Shown here piece by piece: positions 24,715 to 32,781 of a DNA stretch of 64,000 bases. The notes under the pieces were generated by a model. The model was given only the letters and a program-made list of their open reading frames with translations. It had not been told where the DNA came from and did not search any database. This stretch comes from Bacteroidales bacterium (lineage in GTDB: Bacteria; Bacteroidota; Bacteroidia; Bacteroidales; UBA10428), in NCBI GenBank assembly GCA_016928305.1, contig JAFGKY010000062.1, positions 62,001 through 126,000 on the forward strand, in the 5' to 3' direction. The position numbers and the translations under genes were made by a program. Position 1 is the stretch's first letter, and each line of letters starts with the position of its first letter.

Positions 24715-26730
24715 ATGCCGGTACCCGGAATTGTTGCCAAGGATCCCTGGCTTGCCCCATTCAGTGAAGTCATTCTCACACGTGCAGAAAAAGCAAAGCG
24801 GAAAGAAAAAGAACTTATTAGCGGACATCGGGATATTAATGATTTCGCAACCGGATATTTATTCTTTGGCCTGCACAAATCATTATCACATTGGATCTTC
24901 AGGGAATGGGCTCCAAACGCCTCTGTTATTTATATGATCGGCGATTTTTCCGATTGGAAAGAAAAACCCGAATTTCAACTGAAGAAGCTCCTGCATGGTA
25001 TATGGGAAATCAAAATACCTCTTTCGCTGATGCATCATGGTGATTTATATAAGCTTTCTGTATACTGGTCCGGAGGACACGGATTCAGATTGCCGTCATA
25101 CACAAACCGGGTGATACAGGACGAAAAAACAAAAAATTTTGATGCACAGGTATGGAATCCTCCGCGACCTTATGCATGGAAAAATGGTACCGTAAAGACT
25201 CATGAAAAACCGTTGTTTATCTATGAAGCCCATATAGGAATGGCTACGGAAGAAGAAAAAACAGGTACTTTCAGTGAATTCAGGGAACTCATATTACCCC
25301 GTATTGTAAAGGCCGGATACAACGCCATTCAATTAATGGCTATCCAGGAACATCCTTATTATGGATCCTTCGGATACCATGTTTCCAATTTTTTTGCCGT
25401 TTCATCGCGATTCGGCACTCCCGAAGAACTAAAAAGGCTGGTCGATGAAGCCCATGGAAAGGGCATCGCGGTAATTATGGATCTTGTGCATTCGCATTCC
25501 GTTAAAAATGAACTCGAGGGACTTGCCTTATTTGACGGAACCCCTTATCAGTATTTCCATGATGGTCCCCGACGTGAACACGTCGCCTGGGATTCGTTGT
25601 GTTTTAATTACAATAAGAATGAAGTGTTGCATTTTCTGTTATCCAACTGCAAATTCTGGCTCGATGAATACCGTTTCGATGGTTTCCGGTTTGACGGCGT
25701 AACCAGCATGCTGTATTATGACCATGGTCTGTCACGAAACTTTACCAGTTATGATATGTATTACGATGGTGGTCAGGACGAAGATGCCATTACGTATTTT
25801 GTGCTGGCCAATAAGCTGATCCACCAGGTAAATCCTCATGCCGTAACCATTGCAGAAGAAATGAGCGGAATGCCCGGACTGGCAGCTTCTCTGGATGACG
25901 GGGGGTACGGTTTTGATTACCGGATGGCCATGGGAGTCCCGGATTACTGGATCAAAATAATAAAAGAAGTCCCGGATGAGAACTGGGATATTTCACAGCT
26001 TTATTATGAACTAACCAGTAAACGGAAAGATGAAAAGACGGTATCCTATGCCGAATCACATGATCAGGCACTGGTTGGTGATAAAACCATTGTTTTCAGG
26101 TTGATGGATAAGGAAATGTATTTTTTCATGAACAAAGCTTCGCAAAACCTGATAGTCGACCGTGGAATGGCTTTGCACAAGATGATACGGTTGGTAACCA
26201 TCGCCGCAGCCGGCGGGGCGTATCTTAACTTCATGGGAAATGAATTCGGACATCCTGAATGGATTGATTTTCCCCGGGAAGGGAATAACTGGTCGCACCA
26301 TTATGCCCGACGGCAATGGCACCTTGTTGATGATCCCTTATTAAAATATCACTTCCTGGGTGACTTTGACCGGGATATGGTTATGCTGTTCAAAAAAGAG
26401 GATATCCTCACCCAGGATTATTGTTATTTGCATCTTGATAACAGGGGTGATCAGGTGCTGGCATTCAGCAGGAAAGATTATCTTTTCGTTTTTAATTTCA
26501 ATCCATTCAAGTCGTTCAAGGATTATGGAATCAAGGTTGAAGGTGGAAAATATAAAATTGTGCTCAATACCGACAACACAAAATACGGCGGATTCGGCAA
26601 CATCGATGAATCCGTTATACATTATACACAACGCATGGGTAAAGTATCAGCACCCGACTACCTGAAGCTTTACCTGCCGAGCCGAACGGGGATTGTCTTG
26701 AAGCACCTTATTACACCGAGGATTTATTAG
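24715..26730 (+). CDS. glgB: 1,4-alpha-glucan branching enzyme (GH13, eukaryotic-like type)
   Basis: A 671-residue GH13 enzyme. An N-terminal CBM48-like domain (about 40-150: FREWAPNASVIYMIGDFSDW) precedes the alpha-amylase barrel. Catalytic residues: nucleophile Asp in EYRFDGFRFDGVTSM, acid/base Glu in TIAEEMSGMPG, and the transition-state Asp in YAESHDQ. Also IMDLVHSHSVKNE (region I). The NEFGHPEWIDFPREGNNWS segment and overall length are those of the eukaryotic-like branching enzymes found in Bacteroidota, rather than E. coli GlgB. It forms alpha-1,6 branches in glycogen. No glgA/glgC neighbours are present; the gene is monocistronic and divergent from ribF. Confidence 0.95.
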   Translation: MPVPGIVAKDPWLAPFSEVILTRAEKAKRKEKELISGHRDINDFATGYLFFGLHKSLSHWIFREWAPNASVIYMIGDFSDWKEKPEFQLKKLLHGIWEIKIPLSLMHHGDLYKLSVYWSGGHGFRLPSYTNRVIQDEKTKNFDAQVWNPPRPYAWKNGTVKTHEKPLFIYEAHIGMATEEEKTGTFSEFRELILPRIVKAGYNAIQLMAIQEHPYYGSFGYHVSNFFAVSSRFGTPEELKRLVDEAHGKGIAVIMDLVHSHSVKNELEGLALFDGTPYQYFHDGPRREHVAWDSLCFNYNKNEVLHFLLSNCKFWLDEYRFDGFRFDGVTSMLYYDHGLSRNFTSYDMYYDGGQDEDAITYFVLANKLIHQVNPHAVTIAEEMSGMPGLAASLDDGGYGFDYRMAMGVPDYWIKIIKEVPDENWDISQLYYELTSKRKDEKTVSYAESHDQALVGDKTIVFRLMDKEMYFFMNKASQNLIVDRGMALHKMIRLVTIAAAGGAYLNFMGNEFGHPEWIDFPREGNNWSHHYARRQWHLVDDPLLKYHFLGDFDRDMVMLFKKEDILTQDYCYLHLDNRGDQVLAFSRKDYLFVFNFNPFKSFKDYGIKVEGGKYKIVLNTDNTKYGGFGNIDESVIHYTQRMGKVSAPDYLKLYLPSRTGIVLKHLITPRIY

Positions 26731-26736
26731 ACTCTT

Positions 26737-26754
26737 CCCTGACTAAAGTCAGGG
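26737..26754 (+). terminator. Hairpin after glgB
   Basis: CCCTGAC/GTCAGGG, a perfect 7-bp stem with a TAAA loop, begins 7 bp after the glgB stop. A T run (TTTTTTT) occurs 10 bp later, too far for a model terminator, so this is a weak call. Confidence 0.45.
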
Positions 26755-26937
26755 GCAATAGATGTTTTTTTCATACACTTTCGTATAGGATGTGAAATCA
26801 TATTCTATAAAATACTTATAGGTAATAGTATACTAGCATGCTTTTTAAAAACGTGCCAGCCGGGAATTGTGGTTGTCAAAATTTAGTTATGGAGGATTCC
26901 TTTCTATAAAGAAATGAATAGCAATTATTAGAAATTC

Positions 26938-29919
26938 CTATTGCTTTATGAACTTCATGCATACAGATGATATTTCAGCCTCAAATCTTATTATATAAAA
27001 ACCTGGTGAAAAATCCATGATCCTCACAACTGTTTTTCCAGTCAGAATTCCATGGTATACCTTCTGACCCGTCGAATTTATAATATCAAAACGTATCCAT
27101 TTGATAGGGCCGCTGCTTTCAATAACTAATTGATCCGTTGCCGGATTTGGATAGATTTTGATAACTAATACGTTGTTTTTAATTACCTCATTGACTGCAA
27201 CTGTGTCTTCTGCTCCACATTCAAATCCCATCGCCTCATTGATTTTATAAAATGTTGTTAAGGGACTATCTGTGAATGCATCAAATACTTGCATGCAAAC
27301 CTGGTATATTCCATTGGAAAGTTCATTGTTCGGTGCGCCAACATCAACCGAAAATGAATCTGCACGGCAATTCTCTGTAACTGTAAAATCGCTGGTAGTA
27401 TAATACCAGCAAGGAGGACCATACAAAATCGGATGTTTGCAGCATGAAATACGGGCATAGACGGAATGAGTACCCTCACTTGCATCAACATCAAAAGTCA
27501 GGGTCCGGTGACGGTTGTAACCATCCTCATCCATATCTGTTGAATCACTCCACCAGGCTGAATATATGGAATATATTAGTGTATCTTCAGCGACCGTCTC
27601 AAATTCCATTTCATAGGCCATACAATAAACAGGTACTAGCATTTCTCCGGAAGATCCATCGAAGATATTGATGCAAAACCGGTAGGTGCCATGACTGAGT
27701 TCACCATTTGGCAAACCAATATCTGTAGAGCATGTATCTGATAAACTGGTCCCAGTTATGGTGAAATCGTGTGTTGTATCATACGGGCAAAGACTATCCG
27801 GAGCTGATAATCTGCAGCACGAAATTACAGCGTAAACCAAATGAGTACCTTCACTGGCGTCAGCGTTAAAAGTAAGTCTGCTATGACGGTAATATCCGTC
27901 ACCATCTATATCGGATGAGTCACTCCACCAGGCTGAAGAAATTATATATTTGACATCTTCGGTAATCTTTTCAAATCCCAATTGGCCCGGCATGGTATAA
28001 TAAGGCGTAATTTGGTCTCCTGTCGATGAATCGTAGATACAGATATCTACCTTGTAGTTTCCATGACTGAGTTCTGAGTTTGGCAGACCAATATCTAATG
28101 AGAATATATCTGCCAGACTATTTCCATTAATAGTAAAACAATCTGTGGTATAGTAGGGGCATGGTCCGGCCATAATCGGATGCTTGCAGCATGAAATCCT
28201 GGCATAGACCGTATGACTACCTCCATGGGCATCAACATTAAAAGTCAGTCTGCGATGACGGTAATACCCGTCACCATCGATATCGGATGAGTCACTCCAC
28301 CAGGCTGAAGTTATTTTAAATTCTCTGCACTGAAGTTTATGATCGATATATACATACCTGATACCATTATCAAATGTCAGGGGCAAGTTTTCAGCATTTA
28401 TTTCAGTCGGATCATTAAACTCATCAATTAATTTGAATGACTTAATGGTAGTCGGATCATAAATACCGGTATCTTCAATCCCTATGTACCAACGTAAAAC
28501 CTTGCTCGTATCGATATTGTTTTCTGCAATAAGATCGGAATAATCAAAAGCAAATGATCCGTCACATGGAATTTTCGTTCCATCGAATGCGTAATCCTGC
28601 CCCGCATGCTGGAGTACTCCTGGATACCAGGTATATTCCGGTGTAACAACATTCGTATGGCTCACACCTAACCAAAGCTTGATTTGATCCCGTTTGGAAT
28701 GGTGCAACGTTATTTCAGATAATAGTAATGGCTTATAATCCTTTGTACAAGGTAAAAGCCAATAGACTATGTTGTTTTCCCGCCAACCATCTATCCTGTT
28801 TACGTTTGGTGCTCCGGGAATCGTTGAATAGTTTTTCAGGGCATCATAAGCAAACCAGACAAAACCTTTGTTTCCCCATCCTGTTCCCCATGAATTAGCG
28901 ATCATGAATGCACCTTCTTCACCTTCATCCACAATATTATTGTCATTGATATCAATCCATATGTAATCATTATAGCCCACAACGGTCATGGCATGTCCAC
29001 ATATGTCAGGAGGTCCGCAAACTGCGCGACAGGCAAGCTCTCCGACAAATGGATCATCCTCATTTGTACCAGTATTATCTTTAATTGATATAAACATCCA
29101 ATTTGTGATAAGGGTATGTAAATTTAAAATATAGCCATTCGCAAGCATTTGCTTCAGATTATTAAAATCTGTAGAATTGTCAGGATCGACATTTGAAATC
29201 GTTCCACAAGAACATAACCGCCTGGACAATGCTTTCTTCCAGATATCTGCATCTGTACACCATCTTTTCCAGTCATTTCCGTCATAGAAGAATTCATCCA
29301 TTGTTGCACATCCGTGGTAAGTTAAAATACCTAACATCCCTCCATGTTCGCCACCCCAATTGTATAAATTATGATTATAAGGCCATGCCGGTGAAAATAC
29401 TTTTTCCAGCGTCGACCAGTTTCTTATTAACCCTGTCATATGTGTTAGGGTATAATAAACACTGCTGAATTCTTCACAGGAGCCAAGACTGCCCTGGTTT
29501 CCAATACCTGGGAAAAAAGGAAATATGGTGTTATCGACTTTATCCGGAAGAAAATATTTTTCAGATGACAACCCTCTTTCAATTGCAAAAGAAGCCATTT
29601 GATCTTCACCCCTGAGTCCAATATTCTCTTCTCCTATTTTAGACAAATTCTCTTTATGAACATTGTCATAAGACGCTATTTTCTTATTCTTAATACAGTT
29701 TTGAGACCGTTGAAAAGCAATTTCATTCGGCAAAACCCTTATTGTATTAATCATGTTTTTTTTTCTCCATGCCAATTCTTCAACCGTAGGTTCTCTTAAA
29801 CCATCCGGGAATATCAATGTATCGGGTTGCGCCATAATTGCATAATGATTACCCAGGAGAATAATGATAATGCTCTCAACAAATAACCTGTAATTAGCCC
29901 TGACAACCAGGTTTTTCAT
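26938..29919 (-). CDS. Secreted C1 (papain-family) peptidase with three beta modules and T9SS sorting domain
   Basis: From the ATG at 29919 the protein is 993 residues with a signal peptide ending near AIMAQ. The C1 peptidase domain shows the oxyanion Gln142 and nucleophile Cys148 in GNQGSLGSCEEFSS, the general-base His309 in GHAMTVVGYNDY and Asn342 in IANSWGTGWGNKGF, the full papain set. Three homologous modules follow (starting near residues 537, 659 and 785, about 125 residues each). Each opens with SAWWSDS, an EF-hand-like DxDxDGYxRH loop and a Cys-rich VYARISCCKHP segment. The last 75 residues are a Por sorting domain (IKIYPNPATDQLVIES, GFYIIRFE). Surface protease; substrate unknown. Longer starts at 29940 or 29949 are possible. 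Confidence 0.88.
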   Translation of the reverse strand: MKNLVVRANYRLFVESIIIILLGNHYAIMAQPDTLIFPDGLREPTVEELAWRKKNMINTIRVLPNEIAFQRSQNCIKNKKIASYDNVHKENLSKIGEENIGLRGEDQMASFAIERGLSSEKYFLPDKVDNTIFPFFPGIGNQGSLGSCEEFSSVYYTLTHMTGLIRNWSTLEKVFSPAWPYNHNLYNWGGEHGGMLGILTYHGCATMDEFFYDGNDWKRWCTDADIWKKALSRRLCSCGTISNVDPDNSTDFNNLKQMLANGYILNLHTLITNWMFISIKDNTGTNEDDPFVGELACRAVCGPPDICGHAMTVVGYNDYIWIDINDNNIVDEGEEGAFMIANSWGTGWGNKGFVWFAYDALKNYSTIPGAPNVNRIDGWRENNIVYWLLPCTKDYKPLLLSEITLHHSKRDQIKLWLGVSHTNVVTPEYTWYPGVLQHAGQDYAFDGTKIPCDGSFAFDYSDLIAENNIDTSKVLRWYIGIEDTGIYDPTTIKSFKLIDEFNDPTEINAENLPLTFDNGIRYVYIDHKLQCREFKITSAWWSDSSDIDGDGYYRHRRLTFNVDAHGGSHTVYARISCCKHPIMAGPCPYYTTDCFTINGNSLADIFSLDIGLPNSELSHGNYKVDICIYDSSTGDQITPYYTMPGQLGFEKITEDVKYIISSAWWSDSSDIDGDGYYRHSRLTFNADASEGTHLVYAVISCCRLSAPDSLCPYDTTHDFTITGTSLSDTCSTDIGLPNGELSHGTYRFCINIFDGSSGEMLVPVYCMAYEMEFETVAEDTLIYSIYSAWWSDSTDMDEDGYNRHRTLTFDVDASEGTHSVYARISCCKHPILYGPPCWYYTTSDFTVTENCRADSFSVDVGAPNNELSNGIYQVCMQVFDAFTDSPLTTFYKINEAMGFECGAEDTVAVNEVIKNNVLVIKIYPNPATDQLVIESSGPIKWIRFDIINSTGQKVYHGILTGKTVVRIMDFSPGFYIIRFEAEISSVCMKFIKQ

Positions 29920-29949
29920 ATGACATACTATAAAATTCATAATGATCAT

Positions 29950-30697
29950 ATTAATTAAAATAATCCCTCAGGCAGAGGACAGACAACCATTCGCATTCAC
30001 CCTTTATACCATAAGAAATTACCTTCCTCAACGAAATAGCTATTGAAATGAAAAACGACTGACCATCATTGAAAATATGTCCGTAACAAACCGAGCATAT
30101 CAGGCATTACCAGATGGTTGCGCCCGAAATAAGAAGCAGAAAGAAATCGGATATTCTTTTCATGGATTCAGGGTTTTTGAGGGATCTTCAGATATAAAGC
30201 CTGCGATAAACAATAAATTTACAAAAATGACAACCTGGTGTCAAGTCCTTTTTGACCAATGATGAAATACCAATTTGTATCAATCGAATTGATATTTATG
30301 GTATTATCTCCTTAATAATCGTATATTACCTCGAAGTTATCTGACTTTTACAGGGCAACCGATGGATAAAAAGCACTTATAATGACAGACAGGTGCACTG
30401 TTACTCTTTTATCGAAGTCACCAACAGGTTGTACCTGCAGTGATTGAAAAGTAAAAGATTGACAGGAAAGACAGTCTGATTTTTACTGTGTAACGATTGT
30501 ACTATTTTTTTAAGTGCTACAGTTGGTGGAAAGTTATCACAGCTATAATGTTCCCATCCATTAGAGCATTTATCAATACATTGACTTCAAATTTGGGAGA
30601 TTCTCTCAATGCTATTACTATTCCACCCTAGTTCTTTAAGTGTAAATACAATAAGTCAAAATAAAATCGAACGAGGTGACAAATGGCGAAGAAATGT
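29950..30697. other. Long intergenic region without a recognisable gene
   Basis: About 750 bp of AT-rich sequence between the C1 peptidase start and the repeat unit. It must contain the peptidase promoter, but no TAnnTTTG with TTG spacing is evident. Small open frames (for example 30077-30262 and 30609-30803) lack a coding pattern and plausible starts. No RNA gene was recognised. Confidence 0.5.
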
Positions 30698-30770
30698 GAA
30701 TGAAGTAAAAACAGCGTTCGACAAGCATTTTCTTCCTCATTCGCATTCTTATTCTCATTCCCGCTCTGTT
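30698..30770 (+). repeat. Direct repeat, left copy, flanking the four-helix-bundle gene
   Basis: Starts GAATGAAGTAAAAACA and ends CATTCCCGCTCTGTT, with hexamer-like ATTCTC/ATTCGC/ATTCTT words between. It matches 31235-31302 almost completely, apart from a variable 7-bp core and one extra hexamer. Confidence 0.75.
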
Positions 30771-30799
30771 AGTCAATCCAAGTTTCCTCTTATTGTATA

Positions 30800-31144
30800 T
30801 TAAGATAGATTTTTAATCATAGTATAAAGAATCCTTGAAAGCTCATCCGCTTTTCTAATATAGCATTCAAATTCTTCCAGGTTCAGGATTTTCTCCTCAT
30901 ACAAAATATCAATCACTGCAACACACTCAAATACTGATCCCCGGGCAGTTATGAAATAGTTCTTTCTGTCTGCTTTTGAAAACTTGCCGGATCCTTCGGC
31001 AATATTAAGGGCAATGCTGAATGCAGCTCTTCCGAATTGATCGATAACGTATTTATCTAATTTATTACTCAGAATCAATTTTTTACAATCAAGGTAAAAT
31101 GCTTTGGCTTTTTTGTATACTTCCAGGTTTTGAAAATCGAACAT
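30800..31144 (-). CDS. Four-helix-bundle protein (23S rRNA intervening-sequence/bAvd-like family)
   Basis: The ATG at 31144 gives a 114-residue protein starting MFDFQNLEVYKKAKAFYLDC. The family pattern is clear: F/L-xxLxVYKKA at the start, QFGRAAFSIALNIAEGSGKF in the middle (conserved AxSIxxNIAEG), and YFITARGSVFECVAVIDIL (ARGSxxE). These proteins form pentameric four-helix bundles. Relatives are encoded in 23S rRNA intervening sequences and as accessory (Avd) proteins of diversity-generating retroelements, but most stand alone with unknown role. There is no reverse transcriptase or variable repeat nearby. The gene is bracketed by direct repeats, so it may be part of a small mobile unit. The frame to 31192 is translated repeat. 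Confidence 0.9.
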   Translation of the reverse strand: MFDFQNLEVYKKAKAFYLDCKKLILSNKLDKYVIDQFGRAAFSIALNIAEGSGKFSKADRKNYFITARGSVFECVAVIDILYEEKILNLEEFECYIRKADELSRILYTMIKNLS

Positions 31145-31234
31145 AACGGATAATATTGCAATAACATGAATGACAGAATGAGAATGAAGCAAAAACAGAG
31201 CCCGAAAAATGAATCAGAGCGAGAAACAGAATGG

Positions 31235-31302
31235 GAATGAAGTAAAAACATAGCTCTACAAGCATTCTCTTTCCTCATTCTCATTCTCATTCCCGCTCTG
31301 TT
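31235..31302 (+). repeat. Direct repeat, right copy, flanking the four-helix-bundle gene
   Basis: Same structure and orientation as 30698-30770: GAATGAAGTAAAAACA, variable core, ACAAGCATT, ATTCTC hexamers, then CATTCCCGCTCTGTT. Further partial copies in both orientations lie at 31165-31225 and 31574-31600. The right end abuts the 3' end of tRNA-Leu with only 4 bp between. Confidence 0.75.
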
Positions 31303-31306
31303 TTTG

Positions 31307-31390
31307 TACCCGGAGCCGGAATCGAACCGGCAAGGGAAAACTCCCACTGGTTTTTGAGACCAGCGCGTCTACCTGTTCCGCCATCCGGGC
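31307..31390 (-). tRNA. tRNA-Leu, anticodon CAA
   Basis: The minus strand folds into a full cloverleaf of 84 nt. The acceptor stem is GCCCGGA/TCCGGGT with discriminator A. The anticodon arm CTGGT-CTCAAAA-ACCAG gives anticodon CAA (reads UUG). There is a long variable arm (GGGAGTTTTCCC) typical of class II tRNA-Leu, and a T-arm GCCGG-TTCGATT-CCGGC. No 3' CCA is encoded. ATTCTC repeats lie on both sides. Confidence 0.96.
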
Positions 31391-31402
31391 GTTAAAATCT
31401 TC

Positions 31403-31438
31403 ATTCTCATTCTCATTCTCATTCTCATTCTCATTCTC
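31403..31438 (+). repeat. Tandem hexamer array (ATTCTC x6)
   Basis: Six perfect ATTCTC units immediately upstream of the tRNA-Leu 5' end, followed by GCTCTG, the same word that ends the direct repeats near the four-helix-bundle gene. The copy number is probably variable. The rest of the gap up to 31767 holds only a further short ATTCTC-GCTCTG copy (about 31574-31600) and GGTTACCGTTTACC-type words. Confidence 0.85.
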
Positions 31439-31767
31439 GCTCTGATTTCCCACACCCTGCCAGGGTTCTGCGCTAAAGCCTTCACCCACCCTTGCAGGAT
31501 TCCCAAATCCCTCAGCCCAAAACCCACACTTACCGTTTACTGAACACCGGTTACCGTTTACCTTCTTCTTTATCCTCATTCTCATTCCCGCTCTGTTTTT
31601 TCCATCCGGGTGTGTGTGTAATGAACTTCTTAATCAAGTTTGCAAAGATATGGATTTGTTCTTTTAAGCAAAATATGTGAATGTGTTTTTGTTGCATCAT
31701 TAAAAAAATGCTAATTTAACCTGCGAATTTCAAATCATTCAATATCAAACCATAATAATAGATCATT

Positions 31768-32634
31768 ATGAGCCCTGCAACCACTACAATTCTTGTCCTT
31801 GTCATTGTCTTTATTTTCCTTTCCGGAATCAGGATTATCAGACCGACACACAGGGGTTTGATTGAAAGACTGGGAAAATACAACCGTTATGCCAATCCGG
31901 GATTTCACTGGATAATCCCTATAATCGAAAGACTATTCCGGGTAAACACGACTGAACAAATGGTAGATGCCGACCCTCAGGAGATCATCACCAACGACAA
32001 CCTGAACGCCAGGGTCGACGCGCAGGTATATTTTAAGGTGAAAAGCGATGAAGAAAGTGTCAAGAACTCACAGTACAATGTCAACAATTACAAGTTGCAG
32101 ATCGTGAGCCTTGCCCGTACTACACTGCGTAACATTATCGGGACGCTTACGCTGAAATCAGCCAACAGTGAAAGAGGCAAGATCAATGCTGACCTGCACA
32201 AAACCCTTAAGGAAGAAACCCAAAGTTGGGGCATAGACATCGTGCGAACGGAACTTAAGGAAATCGATCCTCCAAAAGACGTGCAGGAAACGATGAACAA
32301 GGTCGTTAAGGCGGAAAATGAAAAGATTGCTGCCGTAGACTTTGCCACGGCCCGGGAAACAGTTGCCGACGGCGAAAAACGAGCAAAAATCAAAGAAGCG
32401 GAAGGAGTAAAACAATCCAAAATACTCCAGGCTGAAGGAGAAGCCGAGGCCATCAGGCTGGTGAACGAGGCAGCTGAAAAATACTTTATCGGTAATGCAC
32501 AGATCCTGCGGAAATTACAGGCATTGGAAACATCTCTCACCAACAATTCAAAAATTGTGGTACCAACCGGATCTGACCTGGTGAACGTGATAGGGGAAAT
32601 GGCGGGGATCATACCGACATCCAAAAAAGGATAA
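31768..32634 (+). CDS. SPFH/stomatin-like membrane protein (QmcA type)
   Basis: A 288-residue protein with one N-terminal transmembrane helix (TTTILVLVIVFIFLSGIRII), an SPFH/band-7 domain (about 25-190: RPTHRGLIERLGKYNRYANP, LNARVDAQVYFKVKSDEESV) and an Ala/Glu-rich helical coiled coil (KIKEAEGVKQSKILQAEGEA, about 205-260). This order is that of QmcA/paraslipin proteins, which oligomerise at membranes and modulate proteases such as FtsH. The usual neighbour, an NfeD-type protein, is absent. It is a separate unit upstream of the carbohydrate locus. Confidence 0.9.
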   Translation: MSPATTTILVLVIVFIFLSGIRIIRPTHRGLIERLGKYNRYANPGFHWIIPIIERLFRVNTTEQMVDADPQEIITNDNLNARVDAQVYFKVKSDEESVKNSQYNVNNYKLQIVSLARTTLRNIIGTLTLKSANSERGKINADLHKTLKEETQSWGIDIVRTELKEIDPPKDVQETMNKVVKAENEKIAAVDFATARETVADGEKRAKIKEAEGVKQSKILQAEGEAEAIRLVNEAAEKYFIGNAQILRKLQALETSLTNNSKIVVPTGSDLVNVIGEMAGIIPTSKKG

Positions 32635-32730
32635 TACCTCCGGTTTATTCTATTTGTAATCGTTTGCCCCAAACTGAAAATTCCGCAATCACCTGATTCT
32701 GTTAAAGGGAAATTTTAAAATTTTAAATAC

Positions 32731-32738
32731 TACCTTTG
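32731..32738 (+). promoter_or_regulatory. -7 box for the membrane regulator gene
   Basis: TACCTTTG matches TAnnTTTG, 43 bp before the chosen start at 32782. No TTG at the -33 spacing. Confidence 0.45.
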
Positions 32739-32781
32739 AACTTCAGCACCCTGATTGGTAGAATTATTTCGTTTGCTATAC

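Noticed and set aside
30077..30262. 61-residue ORF in the gap after the C1 peptidase
   Set aside because: Short, no homology recognised, no ribosome site.
30698..31302. Diversity-generating retroelement suggested by the bAvd-like protein
   Set aside because: No reverse transcriptase, template repeat or variable repeat is visible nearby.
31256..31585. 109-residue minus-strand ORF with NENENE repeats
   Set aside because: It is read through tRNA-Leu and the ATTCTC hexamer array; the peptide is an artefact of both.
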